From NCBI RefSeq assembly GCF_024707125.1, contig NZ_JANQAH010000011.1, forward strand, positions 682,001-746,000: a stretch of 64,000 nucleotides of DNA, read 5' to 3'. The notes beneath the pieces are model-generated. The model saw only the letters and a list, made by a program, of their open reading frames with translations. It ran no database searches and had not been told where the DNA came from. Positions 9,331 to 19,170 of the stretch are shown piece after piece. Made by a program: the position numbers and the translations under genes. Positions within the stretch are counted from its first letter, which is position 1. Every line of letters starts with the position of its first letter. The DNA comes from Devosia sp. Lineage in GTDB: Bacteria > Pseudomonadota > Alphaproteobacteria > Rhizobiales > Devosiaceae.

Positions 9331-9452
9331 GCATACCGCTAAAACGCGGCGGGCATTCGGTGTTGAGCGGCTCGCTCTTCCGAAGCGAGGCAACCCATAT
9401 AGCGGTGTTCCGCGCATTGCAAGCGTGTGACAAAAGCTTTTTGCGTTTGCAC

Positions 9453-10880
9453 TCAAAGGCTGTGAATATCTTTCGGCAACGTCAGCACAAAGCGCGTGCC
9501 CGGCTCGTCCATATCCACATGTTGCAGCGTGCCGCCATTGGCCTCGGTCAATTCGCGGGCAATGGCGAGCCCAAGACCCGTACCGCCGGCTCGGGCAGAC
9601 CCTTCAAAAGCAACGAAAAGATTCTCCCGCGCACGCGGCGGCAAGCCTGGGCCATTGTCGCTCACGCTGACGGTCGCAACGGCGTCCTCCGCATCTGCGA
9701 CCACATCGATGCGATATTCGCCTGGCTTCTGGCTTGCCTCCAGCGCTTCGCGGGCATTCTTGAGCAGATTGACAAAAACGCGCGTCATTTGCCCCGCATC
9801 GACAAAGACGACGAGATCATCGGGTACCGCGCTCGAAAAGGTGATCGTCGGATGGCCCGCGATATGGGCTTCAAAAGCGGCATCCTCGACGAGTGACTTG
9901 AGGCTGACCGGCGTGGGCTGCGGTACGCTGGCGGCCTCGCGCCCATAGTCGAGCACGGATTGGGCAAAGCCGATGGCCCGGTCGAGCGTCGTCACGAGGC
10001 GTGGCGCCAGGCGCTGCACTTTTGGGTCATCGAGCGTCGCCACCTGGTCGGAGAGCAATTGCGCCGAGGTCAGCGTGTTTCTCAGGTCATGATTGATTTT
10101 GGCGACCGCAAGCCCGAGATCGGCCAGATGCCGCTGCTGGCGCAGCATGGCGAACAGCTCGCTTTCCATGGCCGAAAGCTCGCGCTCAAGCGTTCCGATC
10201 TCGTCGGCGCGCTGCGTCGGCGCTAGAATCAGCGTGGCGTTCTCAGGCGCCTTGCGGAATTTGAGGATATTGGTGGTGAGCCTTTGCACCGGCAGGATGA
10301 AGAGCCGGCTCACCAGCATATAGAGGGCAAAAGCCGTAACCGCGGCAATGCCAAGCGAAGCCAGGACGATATTTCGAGAGTAGTTGATCATGTCGCGGCG
10401 TAGCGGCTGCTCGGACATGAGGATTTCAACAAGGCTCTCGTCGAGGTCGCCCTCACCCACGATGCGCAGGGTTCGCCCCGGCCCCGCAAAGAGCGTATCA
10501 AGCGCGCCGATGATCAGGCTCGGCAAGTCACGCTGGCGCATGTCGGCGGTAACGACACTTTCCGGCGTCACCGGCTCGGCAAGCTCGATGAGCTGGCTTT
10601 GGCCCGCGCGACGATAGACGATCGCGTAGGCGCCGGCGGAGGTCAGCAGGCGGTCTGTCAGGCTGCGCGGCAAGGCCATGACGTCAGGCACGGCATCGAG
10701 CACCCGCGCCGCCACGATGCCGACACGCAGCCGGTCATCGAGCCAGGAGGCGCGAAAGGTGGCTAGCGACGGCAGATAGACGATGACTTCGACGAGCAGA
10801 ATCACCGCGATGATGGCGGCGATCAGCTTGTTCGAAAGACCGGAAAACCGGCCCGGTGTGACATTGGATTCGTCTGTCAT
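9453..10880 (-). CDS. Membrane sensor histidine kinase, orphan
   Basis: A 475-residue two-component sensor. A membrane segment at about 17-37 and a second at about 170-192 bracket a periplasmic sensing region of about 130 residues, followed by a HAMP linker (VQRLTTNILKF). The H-box is KINHDLRNTLTSAQLL with the phosphoacceptor His, the N-box is VNLLKNAREALE, and the G-boxes are DNGPGLPPRA and GGTGLGLAIA. No response regulator gene is beside it. It lies 48 bases downstream of the flavoprotein gene 10929-12317 on the same strand and is probably co-transcribed. The ligand is unknown. Confidence 0.9.
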   Translation of the reverse strand: MTDESNVTPGRFSGLSNKLIAAIIAVILLVEVIVYLPSLATFRASWLDDRLRVGIVAARVLDAVPDVMALPRSLTDRLLTSAGAYAIVYRRAGQSQLIELAEPVTPESVVTADMRQRDLPSLIIGALDTLFAGPGRTLRIVGEGDLDESLVEILMSEQPLRRDMINYSRNIVLASLGIAAVTAFALYMLVSRLFILPVQRLTTNILKFRKAPENATLILAPTQRADEIGTLERELSAMESELFAMLRQQRHLADLGLAVAKINHDLRNTLTSAQLLSDQVATLDDPKVQRLAPRLVTTLDRAIGFAQSVLDYGREAASVPQPTPVSLKSLVEDAAFEAHIAGHPTITFSSAVPDDLVVFVDAGQMTRVFVNLLKNAREALEASQKPGEYRIDVVADAEDAVATVSVSDNGPGLPPRARENLFVAFEGSARAGGTGLGLAIARELTEANGGTLQHVDMDEPGTRFVLTLPKDIHSL

Positions 10881-10928
10881 CGCGACTCGATCATAGGAGA
10901 TGACAGGCCCGGGCGTCAGCCCCTCGGC

Positions 10929-12317
10929 CTAAAGCCCCAGCCAACGCCGCAGCGTCCGACCGCCCTGCCCTTTAGTCGATACGTTTCGGGCGGCGAGATA
11001 GTTCTCTCCAAGACGCGAAAAAACCTCGAAAAGACTGGGACGCGGCAGCGGTAGATCGGCCAGGTCGGCAAGCCCGATCTTGCGGCTCATGGCCAGAGCC
11101 AGAGTTCCGGCCAATTCAGCCGCAAAGGGATCGACCACGCAGGCGCGCTGGATCTGGCCCTTGCCGTCGAGCGTCAGCTTGACGAGACCGCGGTCATTGC
11201 CCATGGCCGCCGCGCGATCGTTTTCCGTCATGTTTTCCCGCAGGATCGTGTCTCCGGCGCGAGCCTTGTCGGCCCGCGGCGTGAGCAGCCCGATCTGGGC
11301 GATGCCAGGTTCGGTTTCGACCAGGCGCGGAACAGGGAAATCCGCATTGGCCCGACGCCGGCCCAGCAGGGCGTCGACTACGGCGCGCCCATGCGCACGC
11401 GCTGCACTCCAGCCTTCCTGGCCAGCAACAATGCCGACGGGCCGAATGGTCCGGGACGAATTGGCGCCCGGTCTCAACCGCGCCTTGGCGATATCGAGTT
11501 CGTCGAGGTCAATCTTCCGGCCCGCCGATACCAGCACATGGGAGGCATCGAGCATTTCGCGAACGCCGCCTTCGGCCTCGATCTCGATGCCGATCCCCTG
11601 CGAGCGCTTGTTGATCGCTACGACGCGCGCGCCCGTCCGAACCGATATGCCTTCATCGACAAATGCCGCCAGCAGTAACGAAACCGCTTCGGGATCGAAG
11701 TCGGACAAAAACGGCCCATGCGGCACAAGCGTCACTGCCGCGCCAAACCGGCGCTGTAGTTGAGCCTGCTCGACCGCGGCGACGTCCGAACCGATTACGA
11801 CGAGGTGCGTGAGCTTGCGCTGGTTTTCGAGGATCGAATCCAGCGTGAAGACGTCAATATCGCCAAGCCCCGGAATATCGGGAATGGCAGGCGCTCCGCC
11901 GATCGCGATAACGATCTTGCCCGGCTTGATGGTGATATCACCCACAAGCACCGATCGCCCATCGACGAAACTGACCGAGCCCCGCATCACCGTGACGCCC
12001 TGCGCGGTAAGAATCTCGGGCGAGGTCGCCCGGATGCGATTCTCGACCAGCCGCGTCGCGCGCTCGGCCACCTGCTTGGCAGAAAGCTTGAATTCGGAAG
12101 CACCCACGCCCAATTCCGGCGCGCGCCGCATGTCCTGAGCCCGCTTGGCGCTTTGCACGAGCGAAGCCATGCGCAGCGCCTGCTGCGCAGCATCGCCCTG
12201 CTCCGGCCGGTCCCTATCGGCAAGAACAACGCTGGCGCCAAGACGCCGCGCATAGAGGGCCAGATCGACACCGAGCGTCCCGGCACCGATTATGCAAAGG
12301 TCAGGAGATGTGGACAC
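10929..12317 (-). CDS. Dihydrolipoamide-dehydrogenase-like FAD/NAD(P) oxidoreductase lacking the redox disulfide
   Basis: The 462-residue protein follows the two-dinucleotide-binding-domain plan of pyridine nucleotide-disulfide oxidoreductases: CIIGAGTLGVDLALYARRLG for FAD, an ATG-equivalent IAIGGAPAIPDIPG, LVVIGSDVAAVEQAQ for NAD(P), HVLVSAGRKIDLDEL, and a C-terminal dimerisation domain. The canonical CxxxxC disulfide after the FAD motif is absent; the region reads EQGDAAQQALRMASLVQSA. The C-terminal His-Pro base of the family is also not evident (LPLPRPSLFEVF). The NAD motif is degenerate. It may therefore be a non-thiol electron-transfer or sensor flavoprotein. Start GTG 12317 fits the FAD motif spacing; an ATG at 12353 would add 12 residues. 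It precedes the orphan histidine kinase. Confidence 0.8.
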   Translation of the reverse strand: MSTSPDLCIIGAGTLGVDLALYARRLGASVVLADRDRPEQGDAAQQALRMASLVQSAKRAQDMRRAPELGVGASEFKLSAKQVAERATRLVENRIRATSPEILTAQGVTVMRGSVSFVDGRSVLVGDITIKPGKIVIAIGGAPAIPDIPGLGDIDVFTLDSILENQRKLTHLVVIGSDVAAVEQAQLQRRFGAAVTLVPHGPFLSDFDPEAVSLLLAAFVDEGISVRTGARVVAINKRSQGIGIEIEAEGGVREMLDASHVLVSAGRKIDLDELDIAKARLRPGANSSRTIRPVGIVAGQEGWSAARAHGRAVVDALLGRRRANADFPVPRLVETEPGIAQIGLLTPRADKARAGDTILRENMTENDRAAAMGNDRGLVKLTLDGKGQIQRACVVDPFAAELAGTLALAMSRKIGLADLADLPLPRPSLFEVFSRLGENYLAARNVSTKGQGGRTLRRWLGL

Positions 12318-12417
12318 GAGCCAGATTCCGCGGCGGGCTAAACAATGGCCCACTTATGCGGTCATATAAGGAGCCTGACAACAGGCTGGAAAGCACAAGG
12401 TTTGGGCCCATCGCGCG

Positions 12418-12446
12418 TTGACTTGGCCTATGCTTTTCCCTATAGA
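12418..12446 (+). promoter_or_regulatory. Sigma-70 type promoter of rpmH
   Basis: TTGACT at 12418-12423 and TATAGA at 12441-12446 are separated by exactly 17 bp, about 100 bases before the rpmH start. This is the cleanest housekeeping promoter seen in the window. Confidence 0.7.
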
Positions 12447-12546
12447 CGCCACGAACAAAGCTGGCGCGCCCTGCCCGTCGGCCGGACAAGTTTATGCGCA
12501 TATGCGCCAGATATAGAGGAACCGTGCTTAAGCGCGGTTGAAAGTC

Positions 12547-12681
12547 ATGAAGCGTACTTATCAGCCCAGCAAGCTCGTGCGTGCTCGTCGTCACGGTTTC
12601 CGCGCCCGTATGGCCACCAAGGACGGTCGTGCGATTCTGAACCGTCGTCGTCGCGACGGCCGCAAGAAGCTCTCGGCCTAA
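12547..12681 (+). CDS. rpmH: 50S ribosomal protein L34
   Basis: A 44-residue, very basic protein beginning [20 protein letters not shown] and ending DGRKKLSA, the invariant L34 pattern with [16 protein letters not shown]. It is a structural protein of the large ribosomal subunit. It heads the conserved rpmH-rnpA-yidC-yihA run; rnpA follows after 13 bases, the normal arrangement, and a good sigma-70 promoter lies upstream. Confidence 0.98.
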   Translation: MKRTYQPSKLVRARRHGFRARMATKDGRAILNRRRRDGRKKLSA

Positions 12682-12694
12682 GGCTGTTGGCCGG

Positions 12695-13114
12695 ATGACG
12701 GCCGACGCGCAAAAGGTCGCGACATTGCGCCGTCTCCGGCGGCGCTCGCAGTTTTTGAGGGCAGCCCGGGGCAATCGCGCCGGGCGCTCTGCGTTTGGGC
12801 TGCAGGTCATTGCAGCCGAAGACGAATTGCCCGGCGTGGGCTTCACCGTCACCAAGAAGGTGGGCAATTCGCCGGAGCGCAATCGCATGAAGCGCCGTTT
12901 ACGAGCGGCTGCGGCAGCGTGTGCCGATGACTTTCGGCCCGGCCATGACTATGTGCTGTTGGCAAGGCGCGAGGCCCTGAGCTCGCCCTTTGCCAAAATG
13001 ATCAAAGACCTCAACGGTCTCATCGCCAAAGTCCATGACACAAATGTGCGTGACACAAAGGCGGATGATAATCGGACAGGGACCGGGCGTGGCCCACGGA
13101 ACGCGACACCATGA
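12695..13114 (+). CDS. rnpA: Ribonuclease P protein component
   Basis: The 139-residue basic protein binds RNase P RNA and helps cut 5' leaders from pre-tRNAs. The RNR-type RNA-binding signature is seen as KKVGNSPERNRMKRRLR at about residues 53-69, preceded by the conserved FTVTKKVGN strand. The C-terminal 25 residues (VHDTNVRDTKADDNRTG...) are a low-complexity tail longer than in most RnpA. The stop overlaps the yidC start by four bases (ATGA), pointing to translational coupling. Confidence 0.95.
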   Translation: MTADAQKVATLRRLRRRSQFLRAARGNRAGRSAFGLQVIAAEDELPGVGFTVTKKVGNSPERNRMKRRLRAAAAACADDFRPGHDYVLLARREALSSPFAKMIKDLNGLIAKVHDTNVRDTKADDNRTGTGRGPRNATP

Positions 13115-14949
13115 ATTCTGATAATCGCAATGTGATTCTTGCCGTCGTGCTGAGCATGCTCGTGCTGTTCGGCTGGCAGTTCTTCGTTGCCGGACCGCAG
13201 ATGGAACGCCAGCAGCGGCAAAATGAAATTGCCGCTCAGCAGCAGGCTGAACAGGCCGCTCTCGCTGTGCCTGCGACCAGCGCCGATGGTACGCAGGTGG
13301 CCGCGACCGACCAGCCGCTTTCCTCGCAGACCTTTGCCGACCGCCAGAGTGCCATCGCCGCCTCCACGCGCGTCGCGATCGACACCGAGGACCTTTCAGG
13401 CTCGATCAACCTGACCGGTGCCCGCATCGACGATCTGCGCCTTGAAAAATATCGCGAAACCGTCGACCCCGATTCTCCGATCATCACGCTCCTGAGCCCC
13501 TCGGGCGCGCCGGGCGGATACTATATCGAGCACGGCTGGGCTCCGGCCGCCGGCGCCACGGTCACCCTGCCCGACGCCAACACCGTATGGACCCTGGAAG
13601 GCGACGCCACCACGCTGACCGCAGCCACCCCGGTGACGCTGCGCTACGACAATGGTCAGGGCCTGATTTTCCGCCGCACTATTGCGGTCGATGATCGCTA
13701 CCTCTTCACCATCACCCAGTCGGTTGAGAATGCCGGCACGGGCGATGTTGCGCTCTTCCCCTATGCCCGCGTCGTGCGCCAGGGCACGCCCGCCGTGCAG
13801 AACTTCTTCATCCAGCATGAAGGCCCTATCGGCGTTCTCGGCACCTATAACTACGTCGCGCGCAAATACCACGACCTCCAGAACGAGCGTCAGGTCGACT
13901 TCTCCTCGACCACCGGCTGGCTTGGCATTGCCGACAAATATTGGGCGACCGCCGTGCTGCCCAAGCCCGATGCCGCCATCAATGCGCGCTTTGCCTATTC
14001 GAGCCAAGGCACCCTGCCCATCTACCAGTCCAACTATGTCGAGACCCAGCCGGTTGTCGTTCCGGCCGGAGGCACGGCGACGAGCGAAAGCTATGTTTTT
14101 GCCGGCGCCAAGGAAGATGCCGTCATCTCCGCCTACCAGACCGAGCATGGTTTTGACCGTCTCGAACTGCTGATCGACTGGGGCTGGTTCCACTTCCTCA
14201 CCAAGCCGATGCACTGGCTGCTGGTGACGCTCTATGGCCTTCTGGGCAATTTCGGTCTCGCCATCCTTGCGGTGACCGTGATCGTCAAGGCGCTCTTCTT
14301 CCCGCTCGCCAACCGCTCCTATGCGTCCATGGCCGCCATGCGCCGCGTGCAGCCGGAAATGAAGGCGATCCAGGAACGTCTCAAGGACGATCGTCCGGCC
14401 CAGCAGCAGGCCATGATGGAGCTGTACAAGAAGGAAAAGATCAATCCGCTCTCGGGTTGCTGGCCGATCCTTATTCAGATCCCGGTCTTCTTCGCGCTCT
14501 ATACTGTTATCTTCATCTCCATCGAGATGCGCCACGCGCCGTTCTTTGGCTGGATTCAGGATCTTGCCGCGCCCGATCCGACCAACATCTTCACCCTGTT
14601 CGGCCTGATCCCGTGGACCCCGACTGCCCTGCCCTTCATCGGCTCGTTCCTGCATCTCGGCATCTGGCCGGTGATCATGGGCATCACCATGTGGGTGCAG
14701 ATGAAGCTCAACCCGCCGCCGCCGGATCCGACCCAGGCGATGATCTTCAACTGGATGCCGATCATCTTCACCTTCATGCTCGGCGCCTTCCCGGCCGGCC
14801 TCGTGATCTACTGGGCCTGGAACAATACGCTGTCGGTGACCCAGCAGTGGTTCATCATGAAGCGCCACGGCGCCGAGGTGAACCTGTTCGGCAATATTCT
14901 GGACAGCTTCCGCAAGAAGCCCAAGCCGGCAGAAAATTCAAAGAGCTGA
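13111..14949 (+). CDS. yidC: Membrane protein insertase YidC
   Basis: A 612-residue inner-membrane insertase that works with SecYEG or alone. It has an N-terminal membrane anchor (VILAVVLSMLVLFGWQFF), a Gln/Ala-rich linker, a large periplasmic beta-supersandwich domain (about 60-360) and the conserved five-helix core from about residue 370 (WGWFHFLTKPMHWLLVTLYG, NPLSGCWPILIQIPVFFALY, MIFNWMPIIFTFMLGAFPAG). The positively charged groove Arg lies in the PLANRSYASMAAMRR region. The C-terminus is Lys-rich. Length is normal for alphaproteobacteria. Confidence 0.98.
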   Translation: MNSDNRNVILAVVLSMLVLFGWQFFVAGPQMERQQRQNEIAAQQQAEQAALAVPATSADGTQVAATDQPLSSQTFADRQSAIAASTRVAIDTEDLSGSINLTGARIDDLRLEKYRETVDPDSPIITLLSPSGAPGGYYIEHGWAPAAGATVTLPDANTVWTLEGDATTLTAATPVTLRYDNGQGLIFRRTIAVDDRYLFTITQSVENAGTGDVALFPYARVVRQGTPAVQNFFIQHEGPIGVLGTYNYVARKYHDLQNERQVDFSSTTGWLGIADKYWATAVLPKPDAAINARFAYSSQGTLPIYQSNYVETQPVVVPAGGTATSESYVFAGAKEDAVISAYQTEHGFDRLELLIDWGWFHFLTKPMHWLLVTLYGLLGNFGLAILAVTVIVKALFFPLANRSYASMAAMRRVQPEMKAIQERLKDDRPAQQQAMMELYKKEKINPLSGCWPILIQIPVFFALYTVIFISIEMRHAPFFGWIQDLAAPDPTNIFTLFGLIPWTPTALPFIGSFLHLGIWPVIMGITMWVQMKLNPPPPDPTQAMIFNWMPIIFTFMLGAFPAGLVIYWAWNNTLSVTQQWFIMKRHGAEVNLFGNILDSFRKKPKPAENSKS

Positions 14950-14970
14950 CGACATTCCCGCACCATTCGG

Positions 14971-14999
14971 GGCCCGCTGGAAAACCCAGCGGGCCTTGT
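14971..14999 (+). terminator. Hairpin between yidC and yihA
   Basis: GGCCCGCTGG and CCAGCGGGCC form a perfect 10-bp stem around AAAAC, followed by TTGTCTTTG. It lies 21 bases after yidC and may attenuate transcription into yihA or stabilise the yidC message. Confidence 0.6.
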
Positions 15000-15018
15000 C
15001 TTTGAGGCCGAGGACCAC

Positions 15019-15672
15019 ATGACAGAAATCAATTATCCCACCGACCTCATCGAACGCGGCCGCCTGATGTTTGCGCGCCCGATTCTGTTCACCAAGGGTT
15101 GCGTCAGCCTGGCCGACCTGCCGCCCATGGATCGCGTTGAAATCGCCTTTGCCGGCCGCTCCAACGTCGGCAAGTCGAGCCTGATCAACGCGCTCTGCGG
15201 CACGTCCAATCTGGCGCGCACCTCCAACACGCCGGGCCGTACGCAGGAACTCAACATTTTTGAGAGCCAGAGCGAAAACCTGCGCATCGTCGACATGCCC
15301 GGCTATGGCTATGCCAAGGCGCCGGAGCCGAAGGTGAAAGCCTGGACCAAGCTGGTCCATCAGTACCTGGTGGGCCGCGCTACCCTGCGCCGCGTCTATG
15401 TCCTCATCGACAGCCGCCACGGCCCCAAGGACAATGACATCAGCGTCATGAACGAGCTAGACCACGCAGCCGTGAGCTATCAGGTCGTGCTGACCAAGGC
15501 CGACAAGCCAAATTCGGAGGATGTCGAAAAGGCATTGGCGGCCACCCGCTGGGCCATTGCCAAGCGCCCCGCCTCCCACCCGCATGTCCTCCTCACCTCC
15601 AGCGAGAAGGGCACGGGCATCAAGGACCTGCGGACCGAAATCGCCATGCTGCTCGCCAGCAGCGGGGTATAG
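15019..15672 (+). CDS. yihA: Ribosome biogenesis GTP-binding protein YihA/YsxC (EngB)
   Basis: A 217-residue essential GTPase for 50S assembly. G1 is [15 protein letters not shown]2 around [12 protein letters not shown]3 [12 protein letters not shown]4 LTKADK and G5 TSSEKG; all are intact. The gene ends the rpmH cluster, as commonly seen in Hyphomicrobiales, and is followed by a strong terminator. Confidence 0.97.
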   Translation: MTEINYPTDLIERGRLMFARPILFTKGCVSLADLPPMDRVEIAFAGRSNVGKSSLINALCGTSNLARTSNTPGRTQELNIFESQSENLRIVDMPGYGYAKAPEPKVKAWTKLVHQYLVGRATLRRVYVLIDSRHGPKDNDISVMNELDHAAVSYQVVLTKADKPNSEDVEKALAATRWAIAKRPASHPHVLLTSSEKGTGIKDLRTEIAMLLASSGV

Positions 15673-15678
15673 GGTAAG

Positions 15679-15711
15679 AAAAAGGCGCACCGTTTCGGAT
15701 GCGCCTTTTTG
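15679..15711. terminator. Bidirectional terminator between yihA and the chemoreceptor gene
   Basis: AAAAAGGCGCA, a 10-base loop, then TGCGCCTTTTT form a symmetric stem with a T run on both strands, in the 55-base gap between convergent genes. Confidence 0.85.
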
Positions 15712-15727
15712 TTTCTGTTCGTTCCGG

Positions 15728-17668
15728 TCAGGCCGCGTAACGCGCCTGCACTCGGGCGGCGCCCAATTCGAACACCGCAACAATCTCATCGAGCTCAGCG
15801 GCCTGGTTTTCCGTCTGCTCGATGGCGGCATTGGTTTCTTCCACCAGCGCCGCATTGTGCTGGGTGATCTCGTCCATCTGCCGTACGGCGGTGCTGACTT
15901 CCCCAATGGCGATAGCCTGCGAACGGCTGGCCTCAGCGATCTCGCCGATCAGTTTCGCACTCTCGCGCACTGAGAGATTAAGCGTCGAAATTTGCCCCGC
16001 GATCTGCATGACGACCTGCGTGCCGGCATGCACTTCGCCAGCCGAGATCTCGATGAGCTGCTTGATCTCGGCCGAGGCTTCGGCGGCCGACTGGGCGAGA
16101 CGCCGCACTTCAACCGCGACCACGGCAAAGCCCTTGCCGGCCTCCCCGGCCCGCGCTGCTTCCACCGAAGCGTTGAGGGCAAGCAGGTTCGTCTGGAAGG
16201 CGATGTCGTCGATCATGCCGATGATATTGGAAATCTTCGACGAGGACGTGGAAATCTGTTCCATGGCCTTGTTGGCCGCCTCCATCGCCGAGCCGCTCTC
16301 GACGGCAATACGCGAGGCATTGCCCACCGAACGGTCGGCTTCCTGGGCGCGATGAGCATTCTCGGTGACGGTGCTGGAAAGGCTCGAAACCGTCGAGGTC
16401 GTCTGCTGCACCATGGCCGCCTGGCGGCTGGTGCGTTCGGCGAGATCGTTGGAGCCGGCGAGGATTTCGCCGGTGGCGGTCTTGAGGCGATGCGAGGTTT
16501 CCTGCAGGCGCCCCATCACATCAGTCAGCCGATCGGCCACTGCGTTGGTATTGTCCTGCAACTCGGCAAAGGCACCCTGGAATTTGCCGGTCACACGCTG
16601 GCTGAGATCGGCCTTGGCCAAGGCTGAAAGCACGTGCCCGGTACCCGTCAGCCCCTTGTCGACGGCGTCGAGCAGCGCGTTGACCTCGGCAGCGAGGCTC
16701 TTGAGTTCTTCCTGAGAATAGTCAGCCGCGACGCGGCGGCTCAGTTCACCAGCCATGACGGCGTGGATCGTGTCCTTGAGGTCGTCGGTCAGCCGATCCG
16801 ATGCACGGCGGCGCTGGCCGCTCTCGGCATTACGCTGCTTGTCGGCGTTTTCAAGCGCCGCCTGTTCGATCAGCGCGCCACGGAAGCTGGTGAAGGCGTC
16901 GAACATGACGGTGAGTTCGTCCTGCACCTTCTGGACCGGAATATCGACCTCGGTATTACCCTTGGCCAATTCGCCGGTGATCGTAACCAGTTGGTCGAGG
17001 CGCGCCGAAACCACCTTGCGGAAGAAGAGGAATACGGTGAGGCAACCTGACGCCGCGCCCACGCCGGCGAAGATCAGCGTGATGATGGCAAAGCTCTGGG
17101 CACCCGCCAACCGCGTGAGCCCTTCCTGCATATCTTCAAAGACCGACTTTTCGAGCGCCGTCGCTTCGACGATAACGCTGTCATAAGCAGCGTCGAACGC
17201 GGCGTCGGCAGCAGACCCTGCGCCCTCGTCGCCCTTGCCGAGATTGGCATAGCGCTGTTCGGCGGCCGTTCTGAAATCAACGAGCGATTGCAAGACCTTG
17301 GGACCGGCCGCCTGGACGGCGGGATCTTCCGAAGCGAAGTAAACGGCGCCGGCAATATCGTCGCCCTGTTCGATCGCTGCGAGATAGGCTTCGGCCGTGT
17401 CGAGATAGGCCCAGACATTGGCGACGTCTTCGCCGGCATCACCCATCATGATTTCTTCGAAATAGAGATGGGCAGACGTCGCGTTGAGCTTGATCTCCAT
17501 GGCCGCCTTGACGTGCGGCGAGAGGAGCGCGCCGACCTCGTTGCCGCGATCCCCGAGGGATTTGGCGGCGAGCAGCGCGAGGCCGCCGAGTGCCGCGACG
17601 ACGACACCGAAACCGAGAAAGACGATGACAAGTTTTTTGGTGATCGAGAACCGGCTGAAGCGGAACAT
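15728..17668 (-). CDS. Methyl-accepting chemotaxis protein
   Basis: A 646-residue transmembrane chemoreceptor. TM1 is at about 12-34 ([21 protein letters not shown]), the periplasmic four-helix-type domain runs to about 190, TM2 is at about 192-216, then HAMP and an extended linker to about 390. The signalling tip [20 protein letters not shown] followed by [16 protein letters not shown] is canonical for the CheA/CheW contact site. It has no C-terminal CheR/CheB pentapeptide. It stands alone; no che genes are in the window. A second receptor with a very similar signalling half is at 34861-36870. Confidence 0.95.
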   Translation of the reverse strand: MFRFSRFSITKKLVIVFLGFGVVVAALGGLALLAAKSLGDRGNEVGALLSPHVKAAMEIKLNATSAHLYFEEIMMGDAGEDVANVWAYLDTAEAYLAAIEQGDDIAGAVYFASEDPAVQAAGPKVLQSLVDFRTAAEQRYANLGKGDEGAGSAADAAFDAAYDSVIVEATALEKSVFEDMQEGLTRLAGAQSFAIITLIFAGVGAASGCLTVFLFFRKVVSARLDQLVTITGELAKGNTEVDIPVQKVQDELTVMFDAFTSFRGALIEQAALENADKQRNAESGQRRRASDRLTDDLKDTIHAVMAGELSRRVAADYSQEELKSLAAEVNALLDAVDKGLTGTGHVLSALAKADLSQRVTGKFQGAFAELQDNTNAVADRLTDVMGRLQETSHRLKTATGEILAGSNDLAERTSRQAAMVQQTTSTVSSLSSTVTENAHRAQEADRSVGNASRIAVESGSAMEAANKAMEQISTSSSKISNIIGMIDDIAFQTNLLALNASVEAARAGEAGKGFAVVAVEVRRLAQSAAEASAEIKQLIEISAGEVHAGTQVVMQIAGQISTLNLSVRESAKLIGEIAEASRSQAIAIGEVSTAVRQMDEITQHNAALVEETNAAIEQTENQAAELDEIVAVFELGAARVQARYAA

Positions 17669-17743
17669 TGGATGAGACCTGGGGCAGGATTTATTGCCCC
17701 CAGCCTCACCGATCTTGGTTAATGCCGCCTTGATTCCCGCAGC

Positions 17744-18457
17744 TTACACAGCGTTTCCGCGAAAGAACTTGCCGATATAGTCGGCCGTTCGAGCACTGTC
17801 CGAGCTTTGCGCAAAAGATGCGACGCCCTGCTCGACAACCTCGTCGGGCGCGCGGCCACGGCGCAGTTCGACCAAAGCCAGGGCATAGTCGTCGAGGAAT
17901 TCAGGGTGCGGCTGAAAACTTAAAGCCTTGCCGGACTTGTAGAAAAGGCCGGCATTGGGCGTAAAGTCGGATGCCAGGATCACCTCGGCTTCGGCCGGCG
18001 GCACGATCACCTGGTCCTGGTGCGAACAGGCGATGGCCAAGGTTTCCGGGGCGCCGGCCATGAAATCGGGGCGGCTCGCGACGCGATAGGAGTGGCGGCC
18101 GAGACCCCAGCCTTTCTCGGACTTTCGGACATCTCCGCCCAGCGCATCGGCCATGATCTGGTGGCCGAAGCAGATGCCAAGCATGGGCGTTTTGGCCGAA
18201 TAGGCACGGCGGATGAATTCGCGCAGCGGCGGCAGCCAGTCGTGATCCTCATAGACACCGGCCGGCGAACCGGTGATGACAATGCCCTCTATGCGTGAGG
18301 GATCGGGTAGCAGACTGTTGTCATATGCCGTCACCACCTCGTAGCTAAAGCCATTTTCGGTGCTGTCGAACATGCGTTCGAACATGGAGTGGTAAGGACC
18401 GAAATTATTGCGAAGCGGTTCGGGGACATCCCCGGTCTGGATGATGGTGAGGCGCAT
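17744..18457 (-). CDS. Class I glutamine amidotransferase-like protein
   Basis: The 237-residue protein has the GATase-1 fold used to release ammonia from glutamine, or related C26 peptidase chemistry. The nucleophile elbow is MLGICFGHQIMADALGG (Cys) and the catalytic His/Glu pair lies in SFQPHPEF. ITGSPAGVYED supplies the oxyanion-side glycine loop. It is the stand-alone GuaA-N-like type, with no synthase partner nearby, so its substrate (for example a gamma-glutamyl compound) is open. I chose ATG 18457 (MRLTIIQTGD) over an ATG 11 codons upstream because the beta-strand starts there. Confidence 0.85.
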   Translation of the reverse strand: MRLTIIQTGDVPEPLRNNFGPYHSMFERMFDSTENGFSYEVVTAYDNSLLPDPSRIEGIVITGSPAGVYEDHDWLPPLREFIRRAYSAKTPMLGICFGHQIMADALGGDVRKSEKGWGLGRHSYRVASRPDFMAGAPETLAIACSHQDQVIVPPAEAEVILASDFTPNAGLFYKSGKALSFQPHPEFLDDYALALVELRRGRAPDEVVEQGVASFAQSSDSARTADYIGKFFRGNAV

Positions 18458-18551
18458 CTGGATTTTTGGTGTTTTGGAGCTTGGCCACACCTAGCGAGGT
18501 TCGGGGCTGGAGATCAACACCGTATCACCTCAACCCAGCCATGCCGCCCCT

Positions 18552-19055
18552 TCAGGCGGTCGGCTCAAAACGCAGCGCCAGGCCATTGATGCAGTACCGA
18601 AGCCCGGTCGGGGCCGGTCCGTCGTTGAAGACATGCCCCTGATGGCCACCGCAATTGCTGCAATGAACCTCGGTGCGAACCATGCCCAGAGTGTTGTCCT
18701 CAGTCGAGCCGATGGCGCCGGGAACGAAATCCCAGAAGCTGGGCCAGCCGGTGCCGCTGTCGAACTTCTTTTCGGATTCGAACAGGATCTGGTCGCAGCC
18801 GGCGCAATGGAATTTGCCGGGCCGATGCTCGTCATTGAGCGGCGAGGTGAAGGGGCGTTCGGTGGCTTCGTGACGAAGGACGTCATAGGCCGCCGGATCG
18901 AGCTTTGCCTTCCACTCTTCGTCGGTGAGCTTGAACGGGAAGTCACCCTCGGCAGCACGCGGCTGGCCTGCCGAGCGCCAGAGCGAGAAGACCGAGAGCG
19001 CGGCCACGGCCGTACCGCCCAAGAGAACTGCGCGTCGGGTAAGCTGCATTTTCAT
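18552..19055 (-). CDS. msrB: Peptide-methionine (R)-S-oxide reductase with Tat-type signal
   Basis: Repairs R-methionine sulfoxide in proteins. The N-terminus MKMQLTRRAVLLGGTAVAALSVF is a twin-arginine signal, so the enzyme is probably exported to the periplasm. The MsrB domain has two zinc-binding CxxC pairs (FHCAGCD and HCSNCGGHQGHVFNDGP), the GTGWPSFWD segment and the catalytic Cys in LRYCINGLALRF. The start at 19055 has GGGAG just upstream; ATG 19049 is an alternative, and an upstream ATG at 19103 would spoil the signal peptide. It lies downstream of the fasciclin/ECF-sigma genes on the same strand. Confidence 0.93.
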   Translation of the reverse strand: MKMQLTRRAVLLGGTAVAALSVFSLWRSAGQPRAAEGDFPFKLTDEEWKAKLDPAAYDVLRHEATERPFTSPLNDEHRPGKFHCAGCDQILFESEKKFDSGTGWPSFWDFVPGAIGSTEDNTLGMVRTEVHCSNCGGHQGHVFNDGPAPTGLRYCINGLALRFEPTA

Positions 19056-19170
19056 TGTCTCCCTGCCCCCAGCATAGACCAATCCGGAGTGAATTTTCCT
19101 CAAGAAAGCGAGAGGCCCCGCCGGGGGAAGCGGAGCCTCATGACCTCATTCGGCGGGATGCCGAAGAAGG

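Noticed and set aside
13396-14868. 490-residue minus-strand ORF opposite yidC
   Set aside because: It is a shadow of the codon bias of yidC: charged, His/Arg/Gly-rich, no family motif, and yidC is certain.
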